This document shows, piece after piece, positions 43,432 through 52,595 of a stretch of DNA of 64,000 bases (the first letter of the stretch is position 1; each line of letters opens with the position of its first letter). Below the pieces are notes generated by a model that worked only from the letters and a program-made list of their open reading frames with translations, did no database searches and had not been told where the DNA came from. The DNA comes from Pedobacter cryoconitis (GTDB lineage Bacteria > Bacteroidota > Bacteroidia > Sphingobacteriales > Sphingobacteriaceae): NCBI RefSeq assembly GCF_014200595.1, contig NZ_JACHCG010000005.1, forward strand, positions 124,001 to 188,000. Direction: 5' to 3'. The translations under genes were made by a program, and so were the position numbers.

Positions 43432-44268
43432 CTATGATCCTAATTGAACACGTTTAAATGCAGTAACAGTTAAACCGTTAGCTGTGTCATTTAAAAATTT
43501 ACGAACGTCTTTAGAAGAATCCTTAACAAATTCCTGGTTTAATAAAGTACTGTCTTTGTAAAACTTGTTCAGTTTACCAGCAGCAATTTTCTCAACCATT
43601 TCTTCTGGTTTACCTTCTGCACGGATTTGCTCTTTAGCAATTTCCATTTCACGCTCGATCGTGTGTGTGTCTACATCTCCTTTGTCTAAAGCAACCGGGT
43701 TCATTGCAGCAATTTGCATAGCTACATCTTTTCCAGCTTCATCAGCACCAGCAACAGCTTGGTTTAAAGCAACCAAAACACCTAAACGGTAGTTACTGTG
43801 GATGTAAGGGATAACTTTTTCGCCTGATACTGTTTCAAATTTAGAGATACCAATTTTCTCTCCGATTTTACCAGTGTTTTCAACGATGATGTCAGAAACT
43901 TTTTGACCATCAACTTCAAGCGCTAATAATTCTTCTAAAGTAGCTGGGTTTTTCTCAACCGCTAAATCAGTGAATTTATTTGCTAAAGCGATGAAATCAG
44001 CATTTTTAGCTACGAAATCTGTTTCGCAGTTTAACTCAACTACAACACCACGTTTTCCGTCAGCTGTAGCTTTTGCGATTACAACACCTTCGTTAGAATC
44101 ACGATCCTGACGACTTGCTGCAACTTTAGCTCCTTTTTTACGTAAGTAATCAACCGCAGCTTCGAAATCGCCATTGGCCTCTATTAATGCTTTTTTGCAA
44201 TCCATCATACCGGCACCGGTTTGTTGGCGTAATTTGTTTACATCTGCTGCAGAAATTTGTACTGACAT
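43432..44268 (-). CDS. tsf: Elongation factor Ts
   Basis: A 278-residue EF-Ts, the nucleotide exchange factor of EF-Tu. The N-terminal UBA-like domain has VNKLRQQTGAGMMDCKKALI and EANGDFEAAVDYLRKKGA. The core contains VVELNCETDFVAKNADF and the C-terminal dimerisation part ends in VTAFKRVQLGS. Last gene of rplM-rpsI-rpsB-tsf; a 104-base gap with a large inverted repeat separates it from rpsB. Confidence 0.98.
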   Translation of the reverse strand: MSVQISAADVNKLRQQTGAGMMDCKKALIEANGDFEAAVDYLRKKGAKVAASRQDRDSNEGVVIAKATADGKRGVVVELNCETDFVAKNADFIALANKFTDLAVEKNPATLEELLALEVDGQKVSDIIVENTGKIGEKIGISKFETVSGEKVIPYIHSNYRLGVLVALNQAVAGADEAGKDVAMQIAAMNPVALDKGDVDTHTIEREMEIAKEQIRAEGKPEEMVEKIAAGKLNKFYKDSTLLNQEFVKDSSKDVRKFLNDTANGLTVTAFKRVQLGS

Positions 44269-44305
44269 TTTATTTTCTTTTTTAAGTTTTTATCTAAAAA
44301 ATTAT

Positions 44306-44360
44306 GGGTTGTACATTGTATGTTGTAAGTAAGAACCCGCAACGCACAACATACAACCCA
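44306..44360 (-). repeat. Inverted repeat between rpsB and tsf
   Basis: GGGTTGTA (44306-44313) plus TGTTGT, interrupted by 7 bases, pairs with ACAACATACAACCC (44347-44360). The hairpin has a 7-base bulge and lies in the rpsB-tsf gap. No T run follows it on the minus strand, so it is more likely an RNA-processing or attenuation element than a full terminator. Confidence 0.6.
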
Positions 44361-44372
44361 AAAATATATTAT

Positions 44373-45197
44373 TTATGCTTCGCTTGTACCTTCTTCGGTT
44401 TCAGCATTTTCTTTTCTTGCTCTTCTAGCGCCAGGTGCAGCAGTTTCAGGAGCATCAGCAGCAGTTTTAGCAGCTACAGCTTCTTTTTCAGCTTCATCAT
44501 CTTTTTCACGTTTACGCTCGTCTAAACCTTCTTCAATTGCTTTGATGATCACATCAGTAATTAAAGAGATAGATTTAGTTGCATCATCATTCGCTGGAAT
44601 AGGAAAATCGATGTTAGAAGGATCAGAGTTAGTATCAACCATTGCAAAAGTTGGAATGTTTAATTTCAACGCCTCACTAACAGCGATATGCTCTTTTTTA
44701 ACGTCAATTAAAAAGATAGCAGCTGGTAAACGGTTTAAATCCGCGATACCACCTAATAAGCTTTCTAATTTGATACGCTCACGCTGGATCATCAAACGCT
44801 CTTTCTTAGAAAGAATAGAGTAAGTACCATCTTTAGTCATTTTATCGATGTTAGACATCTTTTTGATTGACTTACGTACAGTTTGGAAGTTAGTTAACAT
44901 ACCACCTAACCAACGCTCAGTTACGAAAGGCATGTTTACTTTTCTTGCTTGATCAGCAACGATTTCTTTAGCTTGTTTCTTAGTCGCTACAAATAAGATC
45001 TTACGACCTGATTTTACGATCTGTTTGATCGCTGAAGCAGCTTCTTCAGTTTTAGTTAAAGTTTTGTTTAAATCTATAATGTGAATCCCATTGCGTTCCA
45101 TAAAAATATATGGTGCCATTTTCGGATTCCATTTGCGGGTAAGGTGACCAAAATGTACACCTGCATCCAATAAGTCTTGATATGTTGTTCTTGCCAT
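44373..45197 (-). CDS. rpsB: 30S ribosomal protein S2
   Basis: A 274-residue uS2. Family motifs: LLDAGVHFGHLTRKWNPKM, YIFMERNGIHIIDLNKT, VTERWLGGMLTNFQTVRKSI, AIFLIDVKKEHIAVSEALKL and VDTNSDPSNIDFPIPANDDA. After the folded domain (to about residue 228) comes a 45-residue charged Ala/Glu-rich tail (from DERKREKDDEAEKE to TEEGTSEA), probably disordered and typical of Bacteroidota S2. Third gene of the rplM operon, 20 bases after rpsI. Confidence 0.98.
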   Translation of the reverse strand: MARTTYQDLLDAGVHFGHLTRKWNPKMAPYIFMERNGIHIIDLNKTLTKTEEAASAIKQIVKSGRKILFVATKKQAKEIVADQARKVNMPFVTERWLGGMLTNFQTVRKSIKKMSNIDKMTKDGTYSILSKKERLMIQRERIKLESLLGGIADLNRLPAAIFLIDVKKEHIAVSEALKLNIPTFAMVDTNSDPSNIDFPIPANDDATKSISLITDVIIKAIEEGLDERKREKDDEAEKEAVAAKTAADAPETAAPGARRARKENAETEEGTSEA

Positions 45198-45217
45198 TGT
45201 CTTTGTCCTCCTTGAGA

Positions 45218-45604
45218 TTAACGTTTACTGAATTGGAACTTTTTACGAGCTTTCTTGCGACCTGGTTTCTTACGTTCAACCATACGCATATCACGGGTCA
45301 TTAACCCTTTAGCACGTAATGCCGGTTTTTTCTCAGCATCTATTTCAACAATAGCTTTAGCGATAGCTAAACGAACAGCTTCTGCCTGGCCTTTAATACC
45401 ACCTCCTGCTACGTTTACTTTTACGTCATACTGACCGATAAGTTCTGAAACTTCAAAACTTTGGTTTACAATATATTGTAAAGGTAATGTAGGGAAATAT
45501 ACTTTGTGATCTTTACTGTTAACAGTAATTGTACCGTTGCCCTCTTGCATGTAGATTCGCGCAACAGCAGTTTTTCTTCTTCCTGAAGTGTTAGTAACTG
45601 ACAT
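45218..45604 (-). CDS. rpsI: 30S ribosomal protein S9
   Basis: A 128-residue uS9. Motifs: NTSGRRKTAVARIYM, GNGTITVNSKDHKVYF, VAGGGIKGQAEAVRLAIAKA and the basic tail KKPGRKKARKKFQFSKR, whose last residues reach the P-site tRNA. 16 bases after rplM. Confidence 0.98.
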   Translation of the reverse strand: MSVTNTSGRRKTAVARIYMQEGNGTITVNSKDHKVYFPTLPLQYIVNQSFEVSELIGQYDVKVNVAGGGIKGQAEAVRLAIAKAIVEIDAEKKPALRAKGLMTRDMRMVERKKPGRKKARKKFQFSKR

Positions 45605-45620
45605 TTCTTTCTTCCTTTAA

Positions 45621-46064
45621 TTAAAGTGTAATGGTTTTTGGTGATTGTGCTGCATGAGGATGCTCAGTACCTGCATAAACAAAAAGGTTGGTGTATAATT
45701 TTGCACCTAATTTTGTTTTAGGTAACATACCACGAACTGCTTTTTCTACTACACGTGTAGGATGTTTCGCCAATAACTCTTTTGGAGAGATGAAACGCTG
45801 ACCACCTGGATATCCAGTATATGAAACGTACTGTTTGTCGTTCATTTTGTTTCCGGTCAACTTAATCTTGTCCGCATTGATAACGATCACATTATCGCCG
45901 CAGTCTACGTGTGGGGTGTACTCAGGCTTGTTTTTACCACGGATGATCATTGCGATCTTCGATGACAAGCGCCCCAAAATCTCGCCTTGTGCATCAACAA
46001 CAACCCACTGTTTGTTAACAGTTTTAGCATTGGCAGAGACAGTTTTGTAACTTAACGTATTCAC
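45621..46064 (-). CDS. rplM: 50S ribosomal protein L13
   Basis: A 147-residue uL13, an early-binding protein in 50S assembly. Motifs: WVVVDAQGEILGRLSSKIA, MIIRGKNKPEYTPHVDCGD, YTGYPGGQRFISPKELL and VEKAVRGMLPKTKLGAKLY. First gene of rplM-rpsI-rpsB-tsf. A strong promoter lies 57 bases upstream and a small hairpin follows it, a possible site of feedback control by a ribosomal protein. Confidence 0.98.
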   Translation of the reverse strand: MNTLSYKTVSANAKTVNKQWVVVDAQGEILGRLSSKIAMIIRGKNKPEYTPHVDCGDNVIVINADKIKLTGNKMNDKQYVSYTGYPGGQRFISPKELLAKHPTRVVEKAVRGMLPKTKLGAKLYTNLFVYAGTEHPHAAQSPKTITL

Positions 46065-46100
46065 TTGCTTGTATTTAATTTGTTAAACAATTATTTTTTC

Positions 46101-46151
46101 TCCCTAGGATTTAGGGACTGCAAAGATAGATTAATATGTGTAATTGTCAAA
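46101..46151 (-). promoter_or_regulatory. Promoter and leader hairpin of the rplM operon
   Basis: On the minus strand TTTG (46151-46148), a 19-base spacer and TATCTTTG (46128-46121) give the best -33/-7 match in the window. A small hairpin TCCCTA/TAGGGA (46101-46117) lies just downstream, at the expected start of the mRNA. Confidence 0.75.
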
Positions 46152-46163
46152 TAGTTAATCAAA

Positions 46164-46526
46164 TTATTTATATGTTTTTTTATACAAGCTTGCTAAAAGC
46201 TGCAAAAAGATCGTAAATGAGAATAATAAGCCAGAAACAATCAGCAAAATCGTTTCTGTAGGATAATAATGATAGCTGACCGTATCAATTAATAACGAAA
46301 CCGCACTATAGCCCATATAGGAAGCATATAGTAAAGTCACAAATCCGGCCACCCATTGCAACACAGACCATTTCGTTTGCTCAGTTTCCATATTCCGCAA
46401 CACCATCCAGTTAAAAACAATGACAATCAATAAGCCGAAAACAACCCAGCGATTACCATTCAGCAGATACGTCAAAAAATAAAGGACAGCAAAAATCAGG
46501 TTCAGATAAGATAAAGTTCTAAGCAT
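46164..46526 (-). CDS. Small membrane protein, four helices
   Basis: A 120-residue integral membrane protein with four hydrophobic segments (about 3-20, 28-45, 57-76 and 88-112). It ends in a basic tail KKTYK. No conserved motif is recognised. It lies between the rplM operon and the YtxH-like gene, on the minus strand with no clear promoter. Probably a lineage-specific protein; function unknown. Confidence 0.65.
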   Translation of the reverse strand: MLRTLSYLNLIFAVLYFLTYLLNGNRWVVFGLLIVIVFNWMVLRNMETEQTKWSVLQWVAGFVTLLYASYMGYSAVSLLIDTVSYHYYPTETILLIVSGLLFSFTIFLQLLASLYKKTYK

Positions 46527-46619
46527 GTATCAGTTTTTTCAGAAAAACAGCGTTTATTATATAAAAATAAGAACCTTTTTATTCGCATATTGTTACACTA
46601 ATACAAAAAGACATTTATT

Positions 46620-46826
46620 ATGACAAAAGAAACGAAAATAGTTGCAGGTATATTGGCAGGAGCTGCCCTTGGTGCTGCGGTAGCTTTAATCTTATCTTCA
46701 GATAAAAGTGATGACGTAAAAGATAAAGTTACAGATTGGTTCTGTGATCTGCTGGATGCTTCTAAAGACAAAATTTCTGACGTGGCTGATACTGTAAAAG
46801 ACAAAATTGCAAAAGTAAGAGCCTAA
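46620..46826 (+). CDS. YtxH-like small membrane protein
   Basis: A 68-residue protein: one Ala/Gly-rich membrane helix (about 7-26, IVAGILAGAALGAAVALIL) followed by a charged amphipathic helix (DVKDKVTDWFCDLLDASKDK and onward). This is the layout of YtxH domain proteins, which are often stress-induced. The upstream TTGTTACACTAATAC sequence does not match the housekeeping promoter consensus, so another sigma factor may be involved. A GC-rich hairpin follows (46846-46872). Confidence 0.8.
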   Translation: MTKETKIVAGILAGAALGAAVALILSSDKSDDVKDKVTDWFCDLLDASKDKISDVADTVKDKIAKVRA

Positions 46827-46845
46827 TACTCTTTTAACTTTATAG

Positions 46846-46872
46846 ATGGCACCGGATGCTTACCGGTGCCAT
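46846..46872 (+). terminator. GC-rich hairpin after the YtxH-like gene
   Basis: ATGGCACCGG (46846-46855) and CCGGTGCCAT (46863-46872) pair perfectly around a 7-base loop. No T run follows, so it may act as a terminator only with help, or protect the mRNA end. Confidence 0.55.
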
Positions 46873-46900
46873 TACTGACTATTACATCTAAATATAACCG

Positions 46901-48322
46901 ATGAAAATCGCTTTCCATGGTGCTGCGCGCGCCGTTACTGGTAGTAAACACCTGATTACTTTAACAAACCAGACTCAAATACTATTAGATTGCGGCATGT
47001 TTCAGGGCATGGGAGAATCAACAGAAAAGCTGAACAGCTATTTCGGTTTTGAACCTTCCAAGGTCACCTATATGATTCTTTCACATGCGCATATTGATCA
47101 CTGCGGTCTGCTGCCACGTTTAGTCGCAGAAGGATTTAAAGGAAATATATTCTGTACACCGGCAACAATGGACCTGGCCAGGATTCTTTTAATGGATTCA
47201 GCAAAAATCCAGGAGCAGGACGCAGAGTATGCAAACAAGAAAAGGCCCCAGAACGAAGAAGTGGAAGAAGCGCTTTATACGGAAGATGATGTAATTAAAA
47301 CCTTAAGTCAGTTCAAAATTATAGATTACGATACTAGTTTTGACATTTGTCCGGAAGTCTCCGTATGTTTCACGGATGCAGGACATATTGTAGGCAGTGC
47401 AGCAGTACATTTGACGATAAAGGAAGATGGTAAAACGACCCGCCTTACTTTTAGCGGAGACGTTGGCCGTTATGGAGATCTGATACTCAAAAGCCCGCAG
47501 GTTTTCTCGCAGGCAGACTACATTATCATGGAATCTACTTATGGAGACTCCTTACATAAGGATCTTGAACCTATAGAAAGCATGCTGCGTGAAATTATAC
47601 AGCATACTTGTATAGAAAAAAGAGGTAAAGTGGTTATTCCTGCATTTAGCGTAGGCAGAACACAGGAATTATTATATGCACTGAATAATCTTGAACTTAA
47701 GCATCAATTACCAGATGTGCCTGTTTACGTAGATAGTCCTTTATCCATTCAGGCTACGGAAGTTTTAAAGAACCATCCGGAAGTTTATAACAATGGCGTT
47801 AAAGAAGTCATGAAAACTGATGCAGACCCATTTAGCTTCAAAGGACTGAAATTCATCGAAAGTGTAGCAGAATCTAAAGCACTTAACAATGACAACAGAC
47901 CTTGCGTGATCATTTCTGCTTCTGGTATGGCAGAAGGAGGAAGGGTAAGACATCATATCCGAAATACGATCGGTGGTCAGAAAAATACAATTTTAATGGT
48001 CGGTTATGCTTCTCCAGGTTCACTGGCAGGCAGATTAATGGCTGGCGATAAACAGGTGTATTTATTCAGAGAGAATCTTGATGTGGTTGCCGAAGTTCGT
48101 TCTATCCGCTCGATGAGTGCACATGGCGATTATGAAGATTTGCTTCAGTTCCTTTCTTCTCAGGACCCTGCGCTGGTTAAACAGCTTTTCCTGGTACACG
48201 GAGAATATCCGGTACAGCAGCATTTTGCCAAAAGACTAAATGAACATGGATTTAAACATGTAGTTATTCCTGAATACCACCAGGTATTTGATTGCGAGAC
48301 TGAACCTGCATGGAGCATTTAA
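46901..48322 (+). CDS. Beta-CASP metallo-beta-lactamase RNA hydrolase
   Basis: A 473-residue enzyme of the MBL / beta-CASP class (Ysh1/CPSF73-like). The metal site is SHAHIDHCGLLPRL (HxHxDH). Further motifs are DAGHIVGSAAV, FSGDVGRYGDLIL, IMESTYGDSLHKD, PAFSVGRTQELLYAL, and the beta-CASP motifs around MAEGGRVRHHIRN, MSAHGDYEDLLQFL and LVHGEYPVQQ. These bacterial proteins are predicted exo- or endoribonucleases. Its last 13 bases overlap the MscS gene. Confidence 0.9.
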   Translation: MKIAFHGAARAVTGSKHLITLTNQTQILLDCGMFQGMGESTEKLNSYFGFEPSKVTYMILSHAHIDHCGLLPRLVAEGFKGNIFCTPATMDLARILLMDSAKIQEQDAEYANKKRPQNEEVEEALYTEDDVIKTLSQFKIIDYDTSFDICPEVSVCFTDAGHIVGSAAVHLTIKEDGKTTRLTFSGDVGRYGDLILKSPQVFSQADYIIMESTYGDSLHKDLEPIESMLREIIQHTCIEKRGKVVIPAFSVGRTQELLYALNNLELKHQLPDVPVYVDSPLSIQATEVLKNHPEVYNNGVKEVMKTDADPFSFKGLKFIESVAESKALNNDNRPCVIISASGMAEGGRVRHHIRNTIGGQKNTILMVGYASPGSLAGRLMAGDKQVYLFRENLDVVAEVRSIRSMSAHGDYEDLLQFLSSQDPALVKQLFLVHGEYPVQQHFAKRLNEHGFKHVVIPEYHQVFDCETEPAWSI

Positions 48323-49413
48323 ATGAATTTTTTGGTTACCCGGTACCGCAATTCCTGCAAAACATAATCATTGCAGTAAGCAGTTGCGCGCTGGGCGCTA
48401 TACTGACCATAATTATCCGGAAAGTCTTTAAGTTTTTCGCAAGATACTGGGCAACATTTGAGATTCAGTCCATCATTAAACATTTAAATGGGCCCGTCGG
48501 TCTTTTCATACCGCTATTATTCCTGAATATATCGTTGAGTTTGATGGTCATGAATGAATCCATCATGGCGCAGCTGAGCAGAATTACAGAGATATCCCTG
48601 ACCATCATATTTGCTTTAGTCCTTATCCGGATTATTAAAGTACTCGAAGATTATTTTTATCATAAGTACGATCTTAATAAAGAGGATAACCTGAAGGAAA
48701 GAAAGATCAGGACACAATTACAATTTATACGGAAATTTGTAGTCTCATTGATTATCCTGGTTACTGTTTCCATTATTCTGCTGAGTTTTGAAAGTATGCG
48801 CAAAATCGGTACAGGTTTACTGACAGGTGTTGGGATAGGTGGTATTATTATTGGTTTCGCCGCTCAAAAATCATTGGGTAATTTACTTGCAGGCTTTCAG
48901 ATTGCTTTTACACAGCCTATCCGTATTGATGACGTCCTGATTGTTGAAGGAGAATGGGGCCGGGTCGAAGAAATTACACTGACCTATGTTGTGGTCAACA
49001 TCTGGGATCAGCGGCGATTGATTTTACCAATTACCTATTTTATCGAAAAACCTTTCCAGAACTGGACAAGGGTATCCGCGCAATTATTAGGGACTGTTTT
49101 TCTATACCTCGATTATACAATTCCTATTCCACCGCTAAGGGATGAATTAACGAGGTTACTGACTGATCATCCTTTATGGGATAAAAGGGTTAATGTCGTA
49201 CAGCTCACAGACAATAAAGCAAATACAGTAGAAGTTCGTTTTTTAATGAGTGCACGCAATTCTTCTCAGGCATTTGATCTTCGTTGTTATGTCCGTGAAG
49301 AAATGATTGCTTTTATCAGAGCGAACTATCCGGACAGCCTGCCTAAAACAAGACTGGAATATAATAGCAATAGCTATCAGGGGGCAGAAGACGCCGTCCT
49401 TCAGAAAAAATAA
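48310..49413 (+). CDS. MscS family mechanosensitive channel
   Basis: A 367-residue inner-membrane channel protein. Four hydrophobic helices precede the pore region GVGIGGIIIGFAAQKSLGNLLAGFQ, whose Gly/Ala pattern is that of the TM3 helix of MscS. The beta domain IAFTQPIRIDDVLIVEGEWGRVEEITL and the C-terminal alpha/beta part follow. These channels release solutes on hypo-osmotic shock. It overlaps the upstream nuclease gene by 13 bases. Confidence 0.9.
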   Translation: MEHLNEFFGYPVPQFLQNIIIAVSSCALGAILTIIIRKVFKFFARYWATFEIQSIIKHLNGPVGLFIPLLFLNISLSLMVMNESIMAQLSRITEISLTIIFALVLIRIIKVLEDYFYHKYDLNKEDNLKERKIRTQLQFIRKFVVSLIILVTVSIILLSFESMRKIGTGLLTGVGIGGIIIGFAAQKSLGNLLAGFQIAFTQPIRIDDVLIVEGEWGRVEEITLTYVVVNIWDQRRLILPITYFIEKPFQNWTRVSAQLLGTVFLYLDYTIPIPPLRDELTRLLTDHPLWDKRVNVVQLTDNKANTVEVRFLMSARNSSQAFDLRCYVREEMIAFIRANYPDSLPKTRLEYNSNSYQGAEDAVLQKK

Positions 49414-49418
49414 TTTAA

Positions 49419-49426
49419 TACCTTTG
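49419..49426 (+). promoter_or_regulatory. -7 promoter element directly before the methyltransferase start
   Basis: TACCTTTG, exact match, followed by CCCCCA and the ATG at 49433. It lies just past the MscS stop codon and predicts a leaderless message. Confidence 0.6.
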
Positions 49427-49432
49427 CCCCCA

Positions 49433-50122
49433 ATGGACGTTTTCGGAAGTGCTTTACAAGATCAGTTTACAAATGGTACCGCAGCAACACTATTGCTGCA
49501 TAATTCTTATGATGAACCGGAAGAGATGCCTGTGGACATCTTTTTTCGTACAGAAGAAGAAATGCCGGACATAGAACTGGAAGCGATGGATCTTTGTGAG
49601 GGCAGAGTACTTGACGTTGGCGGAGGAGCAGGCAGTCATGCTCTTATTCTGCAAGAACGCGGCTTTGATGTGATCGCATTGGACATTTCACCAATTGCCG
49701 TAGAAATCATGAAAACAAGAGGCGTACAGCATGCGGTACAAGGAGATGTTTTCAGTTACCAGGGAGAAAAGTTTGATACTTTATTATTCCTGATGAACGG
49801 AATTGGACTGACAGGTACAATTGATGGCTTCAAAACATTCCTCAATCACGCAAAATCCCTGTTAAACGAAGACGGACAATTATTATTTGATACTTCGGAC
49901 ATTTCCTATTTATATGAAGATATGGAGAAACCTGCTGGTAAATATCACGGGGAGATTGCTTATCAATACGAATATAAAGATCAAAAAGGAGAATGGTTCA
50001 ACTGGTTATACCTTGATCCTCAGCTGCTGAAACAGATCGCTAAAGAATGTGGCTGGGAATGTCACCTGCTATTTGATGATGGCCAGGATCAGTATCTTGC
50101 AGAAATGAGGGTCACTCAATAA
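49433..50122 (+). CDS. SAM-dependent methyltransferase
   Basis: A 229-residue class I methyltransferase. SAM-binding motif I is GRVLDVGGGAGSHALIL near residue 62. It is followed by VIALDISPIAVEIMKTRG (motif II acidic residue), VQGDVFSYQGEKFDTLLFLMNGIGL (motifs III/IV) and LLNEDGQLLFDTSD. The acceptor is unknown. I chose the ATG at 49433 because the longer frame (from 49307) lies inside the MscS gene and the -7 element sits directly before this ATG. Confidence 0.88.
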   Translation: MDVFGSALQDQFTNGTAATLLLHNSYDEPEEMPVDIFFRTEEEMPDIELEAMDLCEGRVLDVGGGAGSHALILQERGFDVIALDISPIAVEIMKTRGVQHAVQGDVFSYQGEKFDTLLFLMNGIGLTGTIDGFKTFLNHAKSLLNEDGQLLFDTSDISYLYEDMEKPAGKYHGEIAYQYEYKDQKGEWFNWLYLDPQLLKQIAKECGWECHLLFDDGQDQYLAEMRVTQ

Positions 50123-50171
50123 TCTGGAAGTCACAATAATTAAGAAACTCATTTGCCAGAAACAGACATTG

Positions 50172-50179
50172 TATTTTTG
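50172..50179 (+). promoter_or_regulatory. -7 promoter element of the LLM oxidoreductase gene
   Basis: TATTTTTG, exact match, 18 bases before the ATG at 50197. It excludes the GTG at 50179 as a start. Confidence 0.6.
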
Positions 50180-50196
50180 TGATACAATTTGTCCAT

Positions 50197-51207
50197 ATGA
50201 GTAATCCTTCAATTCAATTAAGCATTCTTGATCAGTCACCTGTTAGAAAAGGTGTTTCCGCACAACAGGCCATACAGGAAACCGTTGAGCTCGCAAAAAT
50301 GGCGGACAACCTCGGTTATACCCGTTTCTGGGTTTCTGAGCATCACAATACGACAGCACTTGCCGGCTCAACCCCCGAAATTCTGATTGCACACCTGGCT
50401 GGTCAGACTAAAAATATAAAATTAGGATCAGGAGGCGTTATGCTTCCTAACCACAGTGCTCTAAAGGTAGCGGAGAACTTCCGTATGCTTGAAGTACTTT
50501 TCCCGGGAAGGATCGATCTTGGACTAGGCAGAGCTCCCGGCACAGACCGGATTACTGCCAGCGTACTTAATCCGTCTAACCAGTGGAGAGAACAGGACTT
50601 TTTAGAGCAGCTGAATGACCTGAGAAACTACCTGCATGATTCCGGAGAACCAGGCACGATACAGGAAAAAATCATTGCTATTCCGCAAGCAGCAACCGTA
50701 CCACCGATGTGGTTATTAAGTTCGAGTGGACAGAGTGGTTTATTTGCAGCACATTTTGGCATGGGAATGTCTTTTGCCCATTTTATTAATCCGCTGGGCG
50801 GCCCTGAATCTGTTCAGATTTATCGCGACCGTTTCCAGCCATCAATTGATAAAGCAGAACCTGAAGTAAATGTAGGTATAGGTGTTTTTTGCTCAGAAAG
50901 TGAGGAAATTATCTTCCGTCAGCAGGCCGTAATGGACTACAGATATCTGCAACTTGAAAAAGGAGGCAGATTATATCCAATTGCCTACAATGACATTAAA
51001 CATGTAACTTATAACGCTGCCGAACAGGAAAGAATAGACCATAACAGGCAAAGGATGTTAATCGGAACACCAGATGTATTGAAAGAAAAAATAGATACAT
51101 TGCTGGCTGATTACAAAGTAAACGAGCTGATGGCTGTTACGATCACCGAAGGTTTCGAAGAACGCATCCGCTCTTACGAGCTTTTAGCAGCAATGTACCT
51201 GAAATAG
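50197..51207 (+). CDS. LLM class flavin-dependent oxidoreductase
   Basis: A 336-residue luciferase-like TIM-barrel monooxygenase. Typical motifs: LSILDQSPVRKGVSAQQA, YTRFWVSEHHNTTALAGSTPEI, KLGSGGVMLPNHSALKVAENF, FPGRIDLGLGRAPGTD and LIGTPDVLKEKIDTLL. It uses reduced flavin; the substrate is not readable. This subgroup is often annotated as alkanal monooxygenase-like (YhbW-type). Convergent with pepT, with one base between the stops. Confidence 0.9.
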   Translation: MSNPSIQLSILDQSPVRKGVSAQQAIQETVELAKMADNLGYTRFWVSEHHNTTALAGSTPEILIAHLAGQTKNIKLGSGGVMLPNHSALKVAENFRMLEVLFPGRIDLGLGRAPGTDRITASVLNPSNQWREQDFLEQLNDLRNYLHDSGEPGTIQEKIIAIPQAATVPPMWLLSSSGQSGLFAAHFGMGMSFAHFINPLGGPESVQIYRDRFQPSIDKAEPEVNVGIGVFCSESEEIIFRQQAVMDYRYLQLEKGGRLYPIAYNDIKHVTYNAAEQERIDHNRQRMLIGTPDVLKEKIDTLLADYKVNELMAVTITEGFEERIRSYELLAAMYLK

Positions 51208-51208
51208 T

Positions 51209-52465
51209 TTAGTTGCTCTTTTCTTCCCAGATCAGCGCAATATTGATAATAGTTTCCACTGCTTTTTCCATGTCTTGTACGGAAGCCCATTCCTGCTTGC
51301 CATGGAAAGCATGTTCTCCTGCAAATACGTTAGGACAAGGTAAGCCCATCAGAGATAATCTTGAACCATCTGTTCCACCTCTGATACTTTGTCTTTTAAC
51401 CGGAATACCTGTACGTTCAATTGCCAGCACGCCATATTCCAATACTTGTGGATGCTGATCCAGTACTTTTTTCATATTGCGGTACTGTTCCCTGATCTTA
51501 AGCTCATAGGTAGCATTCGGATAAGCAGCAATCACTTGTTTAACAATGGTTTCCAGCGTGCGGCCATGTTCAGCTAATAAAGCATCATCAAAATCACGGA
51601 TAATAAAATGTGCTTCTGCTTGTTCTACATTCCCCTGCATCGTAACCGGATGTAAAAATCCTTCTTTTTTCGAAGTAGCTTCTGGCGTTAAGGTATCTTT
51701 TGGTAAAGCACTGATAATATCACTCAGAATCTTGATCGCACTTTCCATTTTGCCTCGCGCAAAACCCGGATGAGAACTAATACCATGTATAGTTAAAACT
51801 GCTCCATCAGCAGAAAAAGTCTCATCTTCAATAGAACCACAGGTTTCCCCATCGATAGTATAGGCGAAATCTGCACCAAGTTTCTCCAGATCAGCTTTAT
51901 CGACACCTCTTCCAATTTCTTCATCAGGCGTAAAAAGGATCCTTATTTTACCATGTTTATGTTCAGGATGCTGCATCAAAAACGCAGCAGCTTCCATAAT
52001 TTCAGCTAAACCAGCTTTATTGTCTGCTCCTAGTAATGTAGTACCACTTGCAGTGATAATATCATTGCCAATCTGGTCTTTCAAATCTTTATGCTCACTC
52101 ATTCTCAAAACCACTGAATGGTCATCAGGAAGAACAAGATCCTGCCCCTGGTAATTGGTATGGATAATCGGTTTTACACCATATCCGCTGCAATCCGGAG
52201 AAGTATCCATATGTGAGCAGAAACAGATTACAGGAACATCTTTAGTCGTATTGGAAGGGATAGTCGCATACACATAACCATATTCATCCAGGTGTGCATC
52301 TGTTATTCCCAGCTCCAATAATTGAGCAACCAGTACCTTACCCAGGTTCTTCTGTTTTTCAGTCGAAGGGACGCTTAAAGATTCAGGATCAGACTGTGTA
52401 TCTATTTTTACGTATTCAGTAAATCTATTTTGTAAAGAATTACCAGTGTTATGATATTTTAGCAT
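51209..52465 (-). CDS. pepT: Peptidase T (tripeptidase)
   Basis: A 418-residue M20B aminotripeptidase with two zinc ions. Metal and catalytic motifs: CFCSHMDTSPDCSGYGVKP (first His and Asp), GADNKAGLAEIMEAA (bridging Asp), FTPDEEIGRGVDKADL (catalytic Glu pair), FAYTIDGETCG and SIRGGTDGSRLSLMGLPCPN with a C-terminal His in GEHAFHGKQEWASV. It starts MLKYHNTGNSLQNRF, matching PepT. Cytosolic peptide turnover. Convergent with the LLM gene. Confidence 0.96.
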   Translation of the reverse strand: MLKYHNTGNSLQNRFTEYVKIDTQSDPESLSVPSTEKQKNLGKVLVAQLLELGITDAHLDEYGYVYATIPSNTTKDVPVICFCSHMDTSPDCSGYGVKPIIHTNYQGQDLVLPDDHSVVLRMSEHKDLKDQIGNDIITASGTTLLGADNKAGLAEIMEAAAFLMQHPEHKHGKIRILFTPDEEIGRGVDKADLEKLGADFAYTIDGETCGSIEDETFSADGAVLTIHGISSHPGFARGKMESAIKILSDIISALPKDTLTPEATSKKEGFLHPVTMQGNVEQAEAHFIIRDFDDALLAEHGRTLETIVKQVIAAYPNATYELKIREQYRNMKKVLDQHPQVLEYGVLAIERTGIPVKRQSIRGGTDGSRLSLMGLPCPNVFAGEHAFHGKQEWASVQDMEKAVETIINIALIWEEKSN

Positions 52466-52595
52466 AATTTTAAAAAAAAGTAAAGGCCTTCTTAGTCAGT
52501 AAATTCAGAAGCTGTTTTTAAATATATTCAAACAGTTTCTTAAAAGGCTAAAGATAACCAAAGATGATATTTTATCTATAAACAATCAGCATAAC

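Noticed and set aside
45052..45294. Alternative frames around the rpsI-rpsB junction
   Set aside because: They run antisense or out of frame through conserved ribosomal proteins and have no independent support.
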